64,000 bases of DNA from Fusibacter sp963666805 (GCA_963666805.2 CAXXWR010000006.1:992001-1056000); one strand, 5' to 3'; shown: positions 43,466-53,142, counted from the first letter of the stretch. Translations and numbers: made by a program. Notes: generated by a model not told the origin, from the letters alone.

Positions 43466-43699
43466 ATGAGTAAGAAAGTAACTATTTATTCAAGTAATAC
43501 TTGTGGTTATTGCACAATGGCAAAAGAATATTTTAAAGAAAATAATGTTTCTTATGAAGAAAAAAATATTTCTAATGATATCGAAGCCAGAAAAGATTTA
43601 ATGAGCAAAGGATTCATGGGCGTACCTGTTATTTATGTTGATAATGAAGTCATCCAAGGATTCAACAAAGCAAAATTAGATGAATTATTAGACTTATAA
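43466..43699 (+). CDS. Glutaredoxin-like thiol-disulfide protein
   Basis: A 77-aa glutaredoxin/NrdH-like protein with CGYC at residues 13-16 and GVPVIYV carrying the cis-proline. A strong GGAGG site precedes it. It lies ahead of the CoA-disulfide-reductase-like gene, separated by a terminator. Likely reduces disulfides or persulfides in the cytoplasm; there is no evidence for an NrdEF partner nearby. Confidence 0.88.
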   Translation: MSKKVTIYSSNTCGYCTMAKEYFKENNVSYEEKNISNDIEARKDLMSKGFMGVPVIYVDNEVIQGFNKAKLDELLDL

Positions 43700-43708
43700 T
43701 AAGTCAAA

Positions 43709-43732
43709 AAAGTGAGCCTTCGGGCTCACTTT
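43709..43732 (+). terminator. Terminator after glutaredoxin gene
   Basis: AAAGTGAGCC, TTCG loop, GGCTCACTTT, then TATT. Perfect 10-bp stem. Confidence 0.88.
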
Positions 43733-43839
43733 ATTATGATTTTATTTGTTAGAAAAATCACAATCTTTTTTAGAGGTGGTTAATTCTATTTATTTCATAG
43801 AGTGATATTTTTTTAAGTGTATTAAAAGGAGGCTTTATA

Positions 43840-46338
43840 ATGAACAAGAAAGTACTAATTGTGGGTGGTGTAGCTGGTGGTGCGAGTACAGCTGCGCGAT
43901 TAAGACGTCTTGATGAGAATGCAGAAATTATTATGTTTGAAAAAGGGGATTATATTTCTTTTGCGAACTGTGGGTTACCGTATTACATAGGCGGTACGAT
44001 TGAAGAGCGTGATGCTTTGCTGGTGCAAACACCAGAGGCAATGCACAAGCGTTTTGGTATTGATGTTAGAGTAAAAAATGAAATTCTTAGTATTGATAGG
44101 GACAATAAGAAAGTGACTGTTAAAAATCATAAGAGCAATGAAACATATGAAGAATCATATGATGTATTGGTCCTTTCTCCGGGTTCAACACCCCTTAAAC
44201 CCCCTATTAAAGGCATTGATTCACCTAATATTTTTACCCTTTGGAACATTCCGGATGTAGATCGTATCAAAGGATATGTGGATGATTTAAAACCCAAAAA
44301 AGCCGCAGTAATTGGAGGCGGGTTTATTGGGCTTGAAATGGCTGAAAATCTCTATGATAGAGGGATTGAAGTTTCTGTAATCGAAATGGCTGACCAAGTG
44401 ATGGCGCCTGTAGATTACGAAATGGCTCAAATGGTCCATAAACATATGAGAGATAAAAAAATAGATTTACACTTAGCAGATGGTGTTGATTATTTTGAAT
44501 ACCACAATGGTCAAACTAAAGTTTTCCTTAAGAGCGGTCAATCGGTTGAAGCAGATATGGTGATGTTATCAATCGGGGTTAAACCACAATCTGAATTAGC
44601 GAAAGCAGCGGGATTAGCAGTGAATCAACGGGGTGGTATTATTGTTTCTGATGAACTATTAACCTCTGATCCAAATATTTATGCTATTGGTGATGCCGTT
44701 GAAGTCGTTGATTATATTGGCGGTGGTAAAACCATGGTACCACTAGCAGGTCCAGCCAATAAACAAGGTAGAATTTGTGCTGACAATATTTGTGGTAGAC
44801 ATGTCACTTATAAGGGAACGCAAGGAACTTCTGTGGCAAAAGTTTTCGATCTTACTGTGTCTTCAACAGGTGTTAATGAGAAAAGCTTAAAGAGACAAGG
44901 TAAAGTGTATGGTCAGGATTACTACACTTTGTTGGTTCATCCTAAATCGCATGCCGGATATTACCCAGGTGCTATTCCGATGACACTTAAGTTGATTTTT
45001 GATGCATCAGGTAAAATATTAGGGGCTCAAAATGTGGGCTATGATGGTGTTGAAAAACGTATTGATGTGATTGCAACAACTATCCGATTAGGGGGTAAAG
45101 TCAGTGATTTGACAGAACTTGAATTGGCTTATGCGCCGCCTTATTCGTCAGCAAAAGATCCTGTTAATATGGCAGGTTTTGTAGCAGAAAATATTTTAAA
45201 TGATACAATGAAGCCTTTCCAATGGCATGAATTTGAAAACTTGACTGATAAAGATATTATTTTAGATGTAAGAGAACCCATTGAAAGAGAAATGGGCTAT
45301 ATTGAAGGCTCTATTAATATTCCAGTAGATGAGTTGAGAAACCGTTTAAGTGAACTCGATTCTTCAGCTAAGATTGTTGTCTATTGTGCTGTTGGAATCA
45401 GAGGGTATGTGGCATCAAGAATTTTAATGCAAAATGGTTTTGACAAGGTTTATAATCTGATGGGTGGTTATACAACTTACTCTTGTGTTTTCTGCCAAGA
45501 TGACAATAGCAAATGTGGTGGTATTTCATGTGATGCCAGTTCACTTTCAGTTTCGGAATTTGGTGATGTTGAAAATCAAGATGAAATTGATGAGGCCAAT
45601 GCGGAAGTGGTAAAGCTTAATGCCTGCGGTCTTCAATGTCCTGGACCTATTATGCAAGTCCATAAGTCACTTGAAGGCATGAAAGCAGGCGATATTTTAG
45701 AAGTAAAAGCAACTGACCCTGGTTTTATGAGTGACATCGGTGTATGGTGTGATAAAACAGGGAATACACTTTTAGACAGTGGTAAAGAAAAAAATGGTTT
45801 TTATGCGCGTCTTAGAAAAGGAAAGAAAAAATCACCTGTTCAGGCATCAGCAGTAGCTGTAGATCCTAAAGACGACAAAACAATGGTTGTTTTTAGTGGT
45901 GATCTTGACAAGGCAATTGCGACACTTATTATTGCCAATGGGGCAGCTTCTATGGGTAAAAAAGTAACCCTATTCTTCACTTTCTGGGGACTTAATATTT
46001 TGAGAAAACCCAATAAAGTCAGTGTTAAAAAAGATTTTATCGGTAGAATGTTCTCAGGTATGATGCCAAGAGGAACACGTAAATTGGGCCTTTCTAAAAT
46101 GAATATGTTTGGTATGGGACCTAAAATGATTCGTATGGTGATGAAAAAACACAATGTGGATTCAGTGGAAGACCTGTTACAAGCAGCGATTGATAATGGT
46201 GTTAGAATGGTAGCGTGTAATATGAGTATGGATCTCATGGGTATTACTGAGCAAGAACTCATTGACGGTGTTGAAATGGGAGGCGTGGCTTCAATGTTAG
46301 GAGCAGCTGAAGATTCAAACATGAGTTTATTTATTTAA
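43840..46338 (+). CDS. CoA-disulfide-reductase-like protein fused to rhodanese, TusA and DsrE-like domains
   Basis: An 832-aa multidomain flavoenzyme. Residues about 1-450 form an FAD/NAD(P)H CoA-disulfide reductase with redox Cys44 in FANCGLPYYIGG. Residues about 460-545 are a rhodanese domain with its Cys at about 516 (VVYCAVGIRG). Residues about 590-665 are a TusA-like domain with the C(x3)CPGP signature near 596-602. Residues about 670-832 resemble DsrE/DsrF-type domains with a Cys in ACNMSMD. All four active-site Cys are present. The fusion suggests persulfide or sulfane sulfur is passed along the chain and reduced with NAD(P)H. The neighbouring metal/persulfide sensor supports this. Confidence 0.87.
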   Translation: MNKKVLIVGGVAGGASTAARLRRLDENAEIIMFEKGDYISFANCGLPYYIGGTIEERDALLVQTPEAMHKRFGIDVRVKNEILSIDRDNKKVTVKNHKSNETYEESYDVLVLSPGSTPLKPPIKGIDSPNIFTLWNIPDVDRIKGYVDDLKPKKAAVIGGGFIGLEMAENLYDRGIEVSVIEMADQVMAPVDYEMAQMVHKHMRDKKIDLHLADGVDYFEYHNGQTKVFLKSGQSVEADMVMLSIGVKPQSELAKAAGLAVNQRGGIIVSDELLTSDPNIYAIGDAVEVVDYIGGGKTMVPLAGPANKQGRICADNICGRHVTYKGTQGTSVAKVFDLTVSSTGVNEKSLKRQGKVYGQDYYTLLVHPKSHAGYYPGAIPMTLKLIFDASGKILGAQNVGYDGVEKRIDVIATTIRLGGKVSDLTELELAYAPPYSSAKDPVNMAGFVAENILNDTMKPFQWHEFENLTDKDIILDVREPIEREMGYIEGSINIPVDELRNRLSELDSSAKIVVYCAVGIRGYVASRILMQNGFDKVYNLMGGYTTYSCVFCQDDNSKCGGISCDASSLSVSEFGDVENQDEIDEANAEVVKLNACGLQCPGPIMQVHKSLEGMKAGDILEVKATDPGFMSDIGVWCDKTGNTLLDSGKEKNGFYARLRKGKKKSPVQASAVAVDPKDDKTMVVFSGDLDKAIATLIIANGAASMGKKVTLFFTFWGLNILRKPNKVSVKKDFIGRMFSGMMPRGTRKLGLSKMNMFGMGPKMIRMVMKKHNVDSVEDLLQAAIDNGVRMVACNMSMDLMGITEQELIDGVEMGGVASMLGAAEDSNMSLFI

Positions 46339-46394
46339 GACAGCATAGGACGCTTAACTTATGCTATAATATGATAGCAATGGAGGTGTGACTT

Positions 46395-46658
46395 GTGGCT
46401 GATGCAGAAGCAAAGAAGAAAATCATTAATCGCTTAAGAACGATTAAAGGACATATTCAAGGCATTGAAAAAATGGTTGAGGATGATAAAGGCTGTGACG
46501 AAGTGTTAGTACAGATAGCAGCTGTAAAATCATCGGTTCATAAGGTAGGACTTGCTATCATGGAAGAACATGCATCAACTTGTTTTGTTGAAGATGATGA
46601 AATGGATAAAGAAAAGTTAGAAGCACTGATTAAACTGATTTTCAATTACACAAAATAA
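46395..46658 (+). CDS. CsoR/CstR-family sensor repressor
   Basis: An 87-aa four-helix repressor. Cys34, His59 and Cys63 match the Cu(I)-binding trio of CsoR by spacing, while its position after a CoA-disulfide-reductase/rhodanese/TusA gene points to the persulfide sensor CstR, which uses only the two cysteines. The GTG start has GGAGG 8 bases upstream. Both readings remain open; persulfide sensing is favoured by context and copper by the residues. Confidence 0.82.
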   Translation: MADAEAKKKIINRLRTIKGHIQGIEKMVEDDKGCDEVLVQIAAVKSSVHKVGLAIMEEHASTCFVEDDEMDKEKLEALIKLIFNYTK

Positions 46659-46666
46659 TTAAAAGG

Positions 46667-46709
46667 CACGTTGCTAAACGTTTACAGACGGGGAGCAGCG
46701 TGTTTTTTT
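46667..46709 (+). terminator. Terminator after the CsoR/CstR-like gene
   Basis: CACGTTGCT pairs with AGCAGCGTG (one G-U pair) over an 18-base loop, then seven T residues. Confidence 0.85.
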
Positions 46710-46824
46710 ATGGCGGGGATTTGAATTTGGTTAGAAATGGGTTAGGATGTTCTCTAAAAGATTGACTCTAAAAAATGTCATGAGATAATAAGATAAAAGT
46801 TACTTTTGGAAGGGAGATTATAAT

Positions 46825-47676
46825 ATGAGAAAATTTTTAGTAACTGCTCTAGTGGTTATACTAGTTGTTGTATCATTTAGATTTACGATTTTATGGCAGT
46901 TATTTTCAGGACATTCTGGGATACATATTCTAGGAGATGGGACTAACGGGTCAGAAATAGAAAACATCACAGAAGTGGGAGATAAGGAGACTGTCAATTA
47001 CGAATTGGACCGTGATTTTGACCATCTTGATATTTCAAGAGCAGTTGAAGCCTATGTTCATTTTGCAGACGAGTACAAAGTGATTTTGAATGTAGATAAA
47101 AAAATATCGAACAATGTAATTGTAAAAGTAGAGGATGATACCTTAGTCATCAGTGTTGAAAATCGCATCCATAGCATCAATCGTGATCAAATAGTTGTTG
47201 ATATTTATATGCCACAAGTTAGTGGGCTGAAAGTTTCTGAAGCAAGTAAAGTCACCATAGACCAAGAAATGGTTTACTCGGATAACTTGGATATTGATGT
47301 AGAAGAGGCATCAAAACTTGATCTTTATGCGACTAGTGAAAACGTGGATATAGAGGTTAATAGTGCTTCAAAATTAAGTGGTTCAATTGATTCAGAAAAT
47401 CTCCAATTGGATATTTTAGAGGCATCAAAGGTAGATCTTGTTGGACAAGCTGAAAATCTTGAACTTGATGTTTCAGATGCAAGTCATGCGAAAATGGATG
47501 AATTTCAAGCCAATAATTTGAAAGCGGAGTTGAGTAGTGCTTCCAATGCAGAGCTCAAGGTAAAAGACACTTTAGAAAGTAAAATAACTGGGGCGTCTGA
47601 TTTATCTTATGAAGGCAATCCATCCCTTGATAATATTGATACAGATTTTATAAGTCATTTAAGACAAGTCAATTAA
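46825..47676 (+). CDS. GIN-domain (DUF2807-like) membrane-anchored protein
   Basis: A 283-aa protein with an N-terminal transmembrane or signal segment (about 1-22). The rest has a repeating pattern of about 20 residues carrying EASK/SASK/DASH motifs, consistent with a beta-helical DUF2807 (GIN) adhesin-like domain facing outside the cell. The preceding ribosome binding site is GAAGGGAG. Near but not obviously joined to the MacAB-type operon. Precise role unknown. Confidence 0.78.
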   Translation: MRKFLVTALVVILVVVSFRFTILWQLFSGHSGIHILGDGTNGSEIENITEVGDKETVNYELDRDFDHLDISRAVEAYVHFADEYKVILNVDKKISNNVIVKVEDDTLVISVENRIHSINRDQIVVDIYMPQVSGLKVSEASKVTIDQEMVYSDNLDIDVEEASKLDLYATSENVDIEVNSASKLSGSIDSENLQLDILEASKVDLVGQAENLELDVSDASHAKMDEFQANNLKAELSSASNAELKVKDTLESKITGASDLSYEGNPSLDNIDTDFISHLRQVN

Positions 47677-47683
47677 AAAGAAT

Positions 47684-47779
47684 AAAGTAACGCTTGCAGT
47701 GGTCTTTCGCCCATAAAGTAAAATATTAAAGTATGTTTTAGTGGAAAAGAAAGAGAGCCTGTAAGGGTTACTTTTTTTT
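47684..47779 (+). terminator. Long-range hairpin and T-run between GIN-domain gene and efflux operon
   Basis: AAAGTAACGCTTGCAG (47684-47699) pairs in large part with CTGTAAGGGTTACTTT (47759-47774), followed by eight T residues. The 59-base loop contains a CTTT/AAAG mini-stem. It probably terminates the GIN-domain transcript. Confidence 0.62.
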
Positions 47780-47890
47780 GAGTCAAGAGAAAGTGAAAAG
47801 CTTAATCAATTTTTAATGAACTATTTATGAAATTTTACGTTAAATTTTGTACAATGTATTTATAGAATATGAAATGATAAGGAGAACATC

Positions 47891-49129
47891 ATGAAGAGAC
47901 GGAAAGTAGTCATAGGATTGATCATTGCAGCTGTTATAATTGTGTTTATTGTTGTCGCAGCAATGAATGGTGGTCAATCGGATCAAAGTTCAGCGTCTAA
48001 AGACGGTATTTATGTTAAAACTGGCCAAGTGACGGAAGATAATTTATCTGAAACAATCAGTACAAAAGGCAGTGTTGTTTCTAGAGATTCTACTACCATT
48101 TACGCAGAGGTATCTGGAACAGTAGACAGTATCGAGGTTGAGAATGGAGCCTCTGTCAAAAAAGGCGACATCTTGGTTAAGCTTCACTCAGAAAGCTTAG
48201 ATAAACAAATTAGAGATGCCAAGCTACAGCTTGAAATTGCTGAATTAAACTATCAGTCATCAACGAATAGCAATTCAAGTAATAGCCAAGTCAAATCAGC
48301 AAAAGCAAGTTATGATACCGCTAAAGAAAACTTGAATGACCAAAAGGTTCTTTTTGAAGCGGGTGCAATCAGTGAAAAAGAATATGAGACAGCTCAACAG
48401 TCATATGATAGTGCTTATCGTGCTTATATTGATGCACAGCATGCAACCAGTTCATCAGCAAATGCTGTTAAAGTATCAGAATTAGATTTTGAACGTTCTA
48501 AAAATGCTTATGATGATTTACTTGAGTCGAAAGAAAAAACAGTTATCCGTGCGACAATGGATGGAACGGTAACAGGGATTGATGTTCATGAACTCGACAT
48601 GATTAATGCAGGAACAGCAGTTGCCACTGTAGAAACAGCATCCGACTTACAAGTAGAAGCTTATATTGGTGAATACGATATTAATAAAATCAAAATGGGA
48701 CAAGATGTCTTAGTAACCTCTGACAGTATAGATGATGCGGAATACCAAGGTAAAGTTTCTTTTATTGATAGTAAAGCCATGGTTCAATCAGTGGGACAAT
48801 CTTCCGAAAGAAGTATTTTAGTAAAAGTAGATATTCTGGATTCAACGGTTTTTAAACCTAATTTCACAGCAGATTTAGAAATTACGGTGGCTCAATCCGC
48901 TCAAGCCACAGCAGTTTCTTATGATGCGTTGGCTTATGAAAATGACAGTTATTTTGTTTATACTATTAAAGATGGGAAAGCACAAAAACACAATGTAACA
49001 TTAGGCGTTGAAGGCGATATTAATGTTGAAATTATATCAAGCGATATCCAAGTGGGGGATCAAGTCGTTATTGATCCACCGACAGAACTAGAAGATGGCA
49101 GTAATGTCAATGATCTAGGAGGACAATAA
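47891..49129 (+). CDS. MacA-type efflux adaptor (HlyD family)
   Basis: A 412-aa membrane-anchored adaptor with one N-terminal helix (about 8-26). Lipoyl halves flank a long coiled coil (about 95-185, rich in Ser/Ala/Glu), then a beta-barrel region. It couples the MacB-like transporter to substrate outside the membrane. The next gene starts one base after its stop. Substrates may be peptides or antibiotics. Confidence 0.85.
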   Translation: MKRRKVVIGLIIAAVIIVFIVVAAMNGGQSDQSSASKDGIYVKTGQVTEDNLSETISTKGSVVSRDSTTIYAEVSGTVDSIEVENGASVKKGDILVKLHSESLDKQIRDAKLQLEIAELNYQSSTNSNSSNSQVKSAKASYDTAKENLNDQKVLFEAGAISEKEYETAQQSYDSAYRAYIDAQHATSSSANAVKVSELDFERSKNAYDDLLESKEKTVIRATMDGTVTGIDVHELDMINAGTAVATVETASDLQVEAYIGEYDINKIKMGQDVLVTSDSIDDAEYQGKVSFIDSKAMVQSVGQSSERSILVKVDILDSTVFKPNFTADLEITVAQSAQATAVSYDALAYENDSYFVYTIKDGKAQKHNVTLGVEGDINVEIISSDIQVGDQVVIDPPTELEDGSNVNDLGGQ

Positions 49130-49130
49130 A

Positions 49131-49820
49131 ATGATAAAGATTGAGAAATTAGACAAAATTTATGATACGGGTGCGGTTAAAGTTCATGCCCTTAAAAATG
49201 TCGATTTATCAATCGATAAAGGCGATTTTGTAGCAATCGTTGGTGCTTCAGGTTCTGGTAAATCTACTTTAATGAACATTTTAGGGTGTCTAGACAAACC
49301 CAGTTCAGGCAGTTATGTACTAGATGATGTTAAAACAGAATCCATGTCTTCAGAAAAATTAGCTGAGATAAGAAATAAGAAGATAGGTTTTGTTTTTCAA
49401 TCATTTAATCTTATTCCAAGAACAAGCGCCTTGCATAATGTAGAACTGCCGATGATTTATGCAAAAGTACCTCGTAAAGAACGCTTAGATAAAGCCAAAA
49501 AGGCTTTATCTAGAGTAGGACTGGGTGATAGAATGGATCATAAACCGAACGAAATTTCAGGTGGGCAAAAGCAACGGGTTGCCATTGCAAGAGCGTTGGT
49601 TAATGATCCCGCGATTATATTAGCCGATGAACCAACCGGTAATCTTGACTCCGTTTCTACCCATGAAATTATGGACATCTTTAAAGAACTTAATCAAGAA
49701 GGGGCAACCATTATCCTAGTGACACATGAACCCGATATTGCCGAAGAGGCCAAACGTGTTGTGACCTTTAAAGATGGTGAAATCATCAGCGATGTCCTCA
49801 ATCAGGAGGTGGACGCATGA
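49131..49820 (+). CDS. MacB-type ABC transporter ATP-binding protein
   Basis: A 229-aa ATPase of the LolD/MacB class. Walker A is GASGSGKST (about 38-46), signature ISGGQKQR, Walker B AIILADEPTGNLDS, with VTHEPD as the His switch. Energy unit for the following permease, which it overlaps by ATGA. Confidence 0.92.
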   Translation: MIKIEKLDKIYDTGAVKVHALKNVDLSIDKGDFVAIVGASGSGKSTLMNILGCLDKPSSGSYVLDDVKTESMSSEKLAEIRNKKIGFVFQSFNLIPRTSALHNVELPMIYAKVPRKERLDKAKKALSRVGLGDRMDHKPNEISGGQKQRVAIARALVNDPAIILADEPTGNLDSVSTHEIMDIFKELNQEGATIILVTHEPDIAEEAKRVVTFKDGEIISDVLNQEVDA

Positions 49821-51040
49821 ATATAATGGAAAGTTTCCGGATAGCAATCAATGCCATTCGAGTCAATAAGATGCGGTCTATCCTAACCATGTTGGGTATC
49901 ATTATTGGGATTTCTTCTGTTATTGCAGTGCTCACCATAGGGAGTGGTGGACAAGCGGCGATTAACGGTCAATTTGAATCTTTTGGTGTCAATCGCTTAA
50001 TGATTTACCTGAATACGGATCAAGAATATACTATGCGAGATTTTATGACCTTAGATGATGTAGATGCTTTAAATGAGGCCTTGGGCGATAAGGTTCAAGG
50101 TATTTCACCAAGCTATTCACAGAGTATGCAGGTTGTTCAAAAACTTCAGTCTAAAGACAGTGATGGAATCAGTGTAAATGCCTTAGGTGTTAACGAAAGT
50201 TATAATAATATTGTGGATATTGATCTCTTAAAGGGGCGTTTTATTAAACATACAGATAGTGTGGGATCTCGATTTGTGACTATTATTGATGAAAAATTAG
50301 CGAAGGATATATTTGGAACGACTGATGTTCTCGGCAAAAAAATCACCTTAAGTGCCTATAATCAAAAATTGAATTTTACCATTGTAGGCATTCAAAAGGC
50401 TGAGGAAGACTCACTTTTGACAGGGTATAATCAAATTTCTACTATTTATGTTCCTTATAATACGATGGCACGTATCTTAGGCATGGGTGATACTTTGTCT
50501 AGTTTACAAGTTAATGCTGCTATGGATACTGATAAGGATGAGATTGAAAAGACCATAAAATCTGTACTCAGTAAACGACATCGCAATGAGGAATCTATGT
50601 ATGATGTTTATAGTGCGGAAAGTGAAATTGAAATCATTAATTCAGTGACAGGCGTTATAACAGGTATTATTTCTGCTATTGCAGCAATTTCTTTGCTTGT
50701 TGGTGGAATTGGTGTAATGAACATCATGCTGGTTTCCGTAACAGAGAGAACACGTGAAATTGGTATTCGTAAAGCACTCGGTGCAAGAAGAAAAGACATT
50801 TTAATGCAGTTCTTAGTTGAAGCGATTATTATTTCCTTACTAGGAGGTGTTATTGGAACGATTTTAGGGGCAGGTATTGCTTCAATAGCAGCATGGAGAC
50901 TTGAATTCCCAATGGTTGTACCAATTAGCGCAGTTGTTATTGCATGGGTATTTTCTGCTGGTGTGGGTATTTTCTTTGGTCTTTATCCAGCCAATCAAGC
51001 TGCAAAACTTGATCCGATTGATGCATTAAGATATGAATAA
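49817..51040 (+). CDS. MacB-like permease (FtsX family)
   Basis: A 407-aa mechanotransmission-type permease. One N-terminal helix (about 18-40), an extracytoplasmic MacB_PCD domain (about 45-245), and three C-terminal helices. Typical motifs include NIMLVSVTERTREIGIRKALGARR and the FGLYPANQAAKLDPIDALRYE end. It is the transport partner of the two preceding genes. Confidence 0.91.
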   Translation: MNIMESFRIAINAIRVNKMRSILTMLGIIIGISSVIAVLTIGSGGQAAINGQFESFGVNRLMIYLNTDQEYTMRDFMTLDDVDALNEALGDKVQGISPSYSQSMQVVQKLQSKDSDGISVNALGVNESYNNIVDIDLLKGRFIKHTDSVGSRFVTIIDEKLAKDIFGTTDVLGKKITLSAYNQKLNFTIVGIQKAEEDSLLTGYNQISTIYVPYNTMARILGMGDTLSSLQVNAAMDTDKDEIEKTIKSVLSKRHRNEESMYDVYSAESEIEIINSVTGVITGIISAIAAISLLVGGIGVMNIMLVSVTERTREIGIRKALGARRKDILMQFLVEAIIISLLGGVIGTILGAGIASIAAWRLEFPMVVPISAVVIAWVFSAGVGIFFGLYPANQAAKLDPIDALRYE

Positions 51041-51068
51041 TAAAAAAATGATTAGGGGAGGTACAAAT

Positions 51069-51821
51069 ATGAGTGAAAATCAAGTGAACAATTATGACCC
51101 TTTAGAAACAGGTTCTCCAGAGGAAGATAGAAAACCAATGGGGCATATTCAAAGAATTATCAAAGTCTTTACGAGTCCAGGGGAAGCTTTTGAAGATATC
51201 AGCCGTCATCCTAAAATATTAATCCCAGCTATTATTATAATCGTGGTGATGACATTGGTAACGCTCTTGAACTTTGATCAAATGGTTGAAGCGGTACGTC
51301 AGCAGACACTAGCACAATCCCAAATGCTTGGAACTGATATTCCAGCAGATGGTTTTAGCAGCATAGCAAGAGCCTCAGCAATAGGAAGTCTCGCTTTTGT
51401 AGGAATAGGCGTGGTAATAGCAGCGTTAATTAGAGCCTTTGTAACATGGGCTATTGGAACGTTTTTTTCATCAGAAGGGTCCATTAAAAAATTATTCAGT
51501 GTAACTTTATATGCTGCTATGATTTCTACAGTAGGATCAGCTTTAGCAGAGCTTATTAAGTTTTTACTTGGCATAAGCACTTTTTCCTTTTCGCCTGCTA
51601 TGTTTGTAGGTCAATTAGAAGTTTCTCAATCACTTTCTGTTCTTTTGGCGTCGATTAACCTGTTTTCAATTTGGTATTGGATTGCTTTATCTATTGGTGT
51701 AAGTAAGGTAGAAAAAATATCTTTTGTCAAATCATTGTTAATTGTTGTCATTCCGTCAATTCTTATGATTGTTTTAAGTGTTTTCATTTCAGGAATGGCA
51801 CAATCATTAATTGGTTTATAG
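51069..51821 (+). CDS. Yip1-domain membrane protein
   Basis: A 250-aa membrane protein with an acidic-polar N-terminus (about 1-40) and about five hydrophobic helices, matching the Yip1-domain family. ATG at 51069 is chosen since GGGGAGG lies just upstream; the longer frame overlaps the permease. It follows MacB without a terminator, so it may be part of the same operon. Function uncertain. Confidence 0.76.
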   Translation: MSENQVNNYDPLETGSPEEDRKPMGHIQRIIKVFTSPGEAFEDISRHPKILIPAIIIIVVMTLVTLLNFDQMVEAVRQQTLAQSQMLGTDIPADGFSSIARASAIGSLAFVGIGVVIAALIRAFVTWAIGTFFSSEGSIKKLFSVTLYAAMISTVGSALAELIKFLLGISTFSFSPAMFVGQLEVSQSLSVLLASINLFSIWYWIALSIGVSKVEKISFVKSLLIVVIPSILMIVLSVFISGMAQSLIGL

Positions 51822-51831
51822 GAAACTAAAG

Positions 51832-51858
51832 AAAAATGCCCTTTTGGGCATTTTTTTT
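51832..51858 (+). terminator. Terminator of the MacAB-type operon
   Basis: AAAAATGCCC, four T bases, GGGCATTTTT with further T residues. Strong hairpin. The next 160 bases to 52018 contain no gene that I can see. Confidence 0.92.
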
Positions 51859-52017
51859 ATTACCTATGAAGGTATTGAAAAGACTGGATTATAATAGAAA
51901 AACACTGATTATTAAACTCTAAAAAATAAAAAAAATCAAAAAAGGGTTTTAAATAAATATTGATGGGGGTATAAGTATTCACAGGCGTTAAGATAATAGG
52001 TGGTTAATGTCCTGTTG

Positions 52018-52065
52018 TTGACAGAAAGAAGTGGTTATGGTAATATCAATTTGTAATGATTACAA
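52018..52065 (+). promoter_or_regulatory. Rubredoxin operon promoter with PerR box
   Basis: TTGACA (52018-52023), 17 bases, TAATAT (52041-52046). The perfect palindrome TTGTAATGATTACAA at 52051-52065 matches the PerR consensus TTATAATNATTATAA at 12 of 14 informative positions. It overlaps the start site region, an operator position that would block transcription. The perR gene itself lies 275 bases downstream. Confidence 0.8.
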
Positions 52066-52121
52066 TTTGGAATCATTCACAAAACATCTCAATAAGAGAC
52101 AAGTATGAGGAGGAAATAATT

Positions 52122-52280
52122 ATGAAATACGAATGTACAGCATGTGGTTATATTTATGATCCAGTAGTAGGCGATCCTGATAGTGGTATTGCACCAGGAA
52201 CAGCATTTGAAGATATTCCTGAAGATTGGGTTTGCCCACTTTGCGGTGTAGGCAAAGACATGTTTGAACCCGTACAATAA
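52122..52280 (+). CDS. Rubredoxin
   Basis: A 52-aa rubredoxin with two CxxCG iron-binding knuckles (CTACG near the start, CPLCG near the end) and the conserved YDPVVGDPDSGI. It carries single electrons to superoxide reductase and rubrerythrin in anaerobes. The ATG follows GAGGAGGA; the longer frame upstream covers the PerR box and is rejected. Confidence 0.95.
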   Translation: MKYECTACGYIYDPVVGDPDSGIAPGTAFEDIPEDWVCPLCGVGKDMFEPVQ

Positions 52281-52339
52281 TCATTTTTTTATTACTTAAA
52301 TAGAAGTAACACAATAGAATTAAAGGAAAGTGGTGACAT

Positions 52340-52768
52340 ATGATAGCTAACAATGTGGGAGATTTTCTAAAGTCTCATGGCATTAAACCGTCATATCAAA
52401 GAGTTAAGATATATGAATATCTTATGAATACGACTGAACATCCAACTGTTGATATCATATATAACGCACTCAACCAAGACATTCCAACCCTTTCTAAAAC
52501 AACAGTATATAACACACTTAAAACATTTATTGATAAGAACATTGCAATGGTGATTACCATTGATGAAAATGAATCAAGATATGATGTATTAACATCTCTT
52601 CACGGACACTTTAAGTGTTTAAAGTGTCAGAGAGTCTTTGATTTTGAAGTAGATGTTGAAGAAATGAATCAAGATTCACTTGAAGGCTTTCAAATTGAAG
52701 AAAGGCAATTGTTTTATTACGGATATTGTAATGAATGTAAAAAGAAAGACGAGGAGGGTTTTAAATGA
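52340..52768 (+). CDS. perR: Peroxide-sensing Fur-family repressor PerR
   Basis: A 142-aa Fur-family regulator. HPTVD (sensor His), ESRYD, HGH and FDFEVD supply the five regulatory-metal ligands expected of PerR, and CLKC plus CNEC form the structural zinc site. The Asp in the position of PerR Asp104 favours PerR over Fur. It overlaps desulfoferrodoxin by 4 bases. The near-consensus PerR box at 52051 would repress the genes here, including itself. Confidence 0.88.
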   Translation: MIANNVGDFLKSHGIKPSYQRVKIYEYLMNTTEHPTVDIIYNALNQDIPTLSKTTVYNTLKTFIDKNIAMVITIDENESRYDVLTSLHGHFKCLKCQRVFDFEVDVEEMNQDSLEGFQIEERQLFYYGYCNECKKKDEEGFK

Positions 52769-53142
52769 AGAAGCAAGATGTTTACAAATGTAGTGTATGC
52801 GGTAATATCGTAGAAGTTAATCACGTAGGTGGTGGTACATTAACATGCTGTGGTCAAGAAATGGTTTTGTTAGAAGAAAAAGCCGCTGATTCAGCAACTG
52901 AAAAACATGTGCCTGTAGTAGAAGCAATTGAGGGCGGTTATAAGGTAATAGTAGGTTCTACACTTCATCCAATGAAAGAAGATCATTTCATTGAATGGAT
53001 TGAATTAATTACTGAAACTGAAACCTTAATTACATTCTTAAAACCTGGTGATGAACCGGTTGCAATATTTAAAACAGATGAAAAAGCTGTTAAGGCGAGA
53101 GAATATTGTAATCTTCACGGATTATGGAAGAATGAATTATAG
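52765..53142 (+). CDS. Desulfoferrodoxin (superoxide reductase)
   Basis: A 125-aa class I desulfoferrodoxin. The N-terminal desulforedoxin domain has CSVCG and CCGQ cysteines; the C-terminal iron site has His in EKHVP, LHPM, EDHF and Cys/His in CNLHG. It reduces superoxide to peroxide with electrons from rubredoxin. Coupled to perR by ATGA-like overlap. Confidence 0.94.
   Translation: MKKQDVYKCSVCGNIVEVNHVGGGTLTCCGQEMVLLEEKAADSATEKHVPVVEAIEGGYKVIVGSTLHPMKEDHFIEWIELITETETLITFLKPGDEPVAIFKTDEKAVKAREYCNLHGLWKNEL

Noticed and set aside
47684..47779. A dedicated small RNA between the GIN-domain gene and the efflux operon.
   Set aside because: The long stem with a T-run is adequately explained as a terminator, and I saw no clear promoter for a separate RNA.
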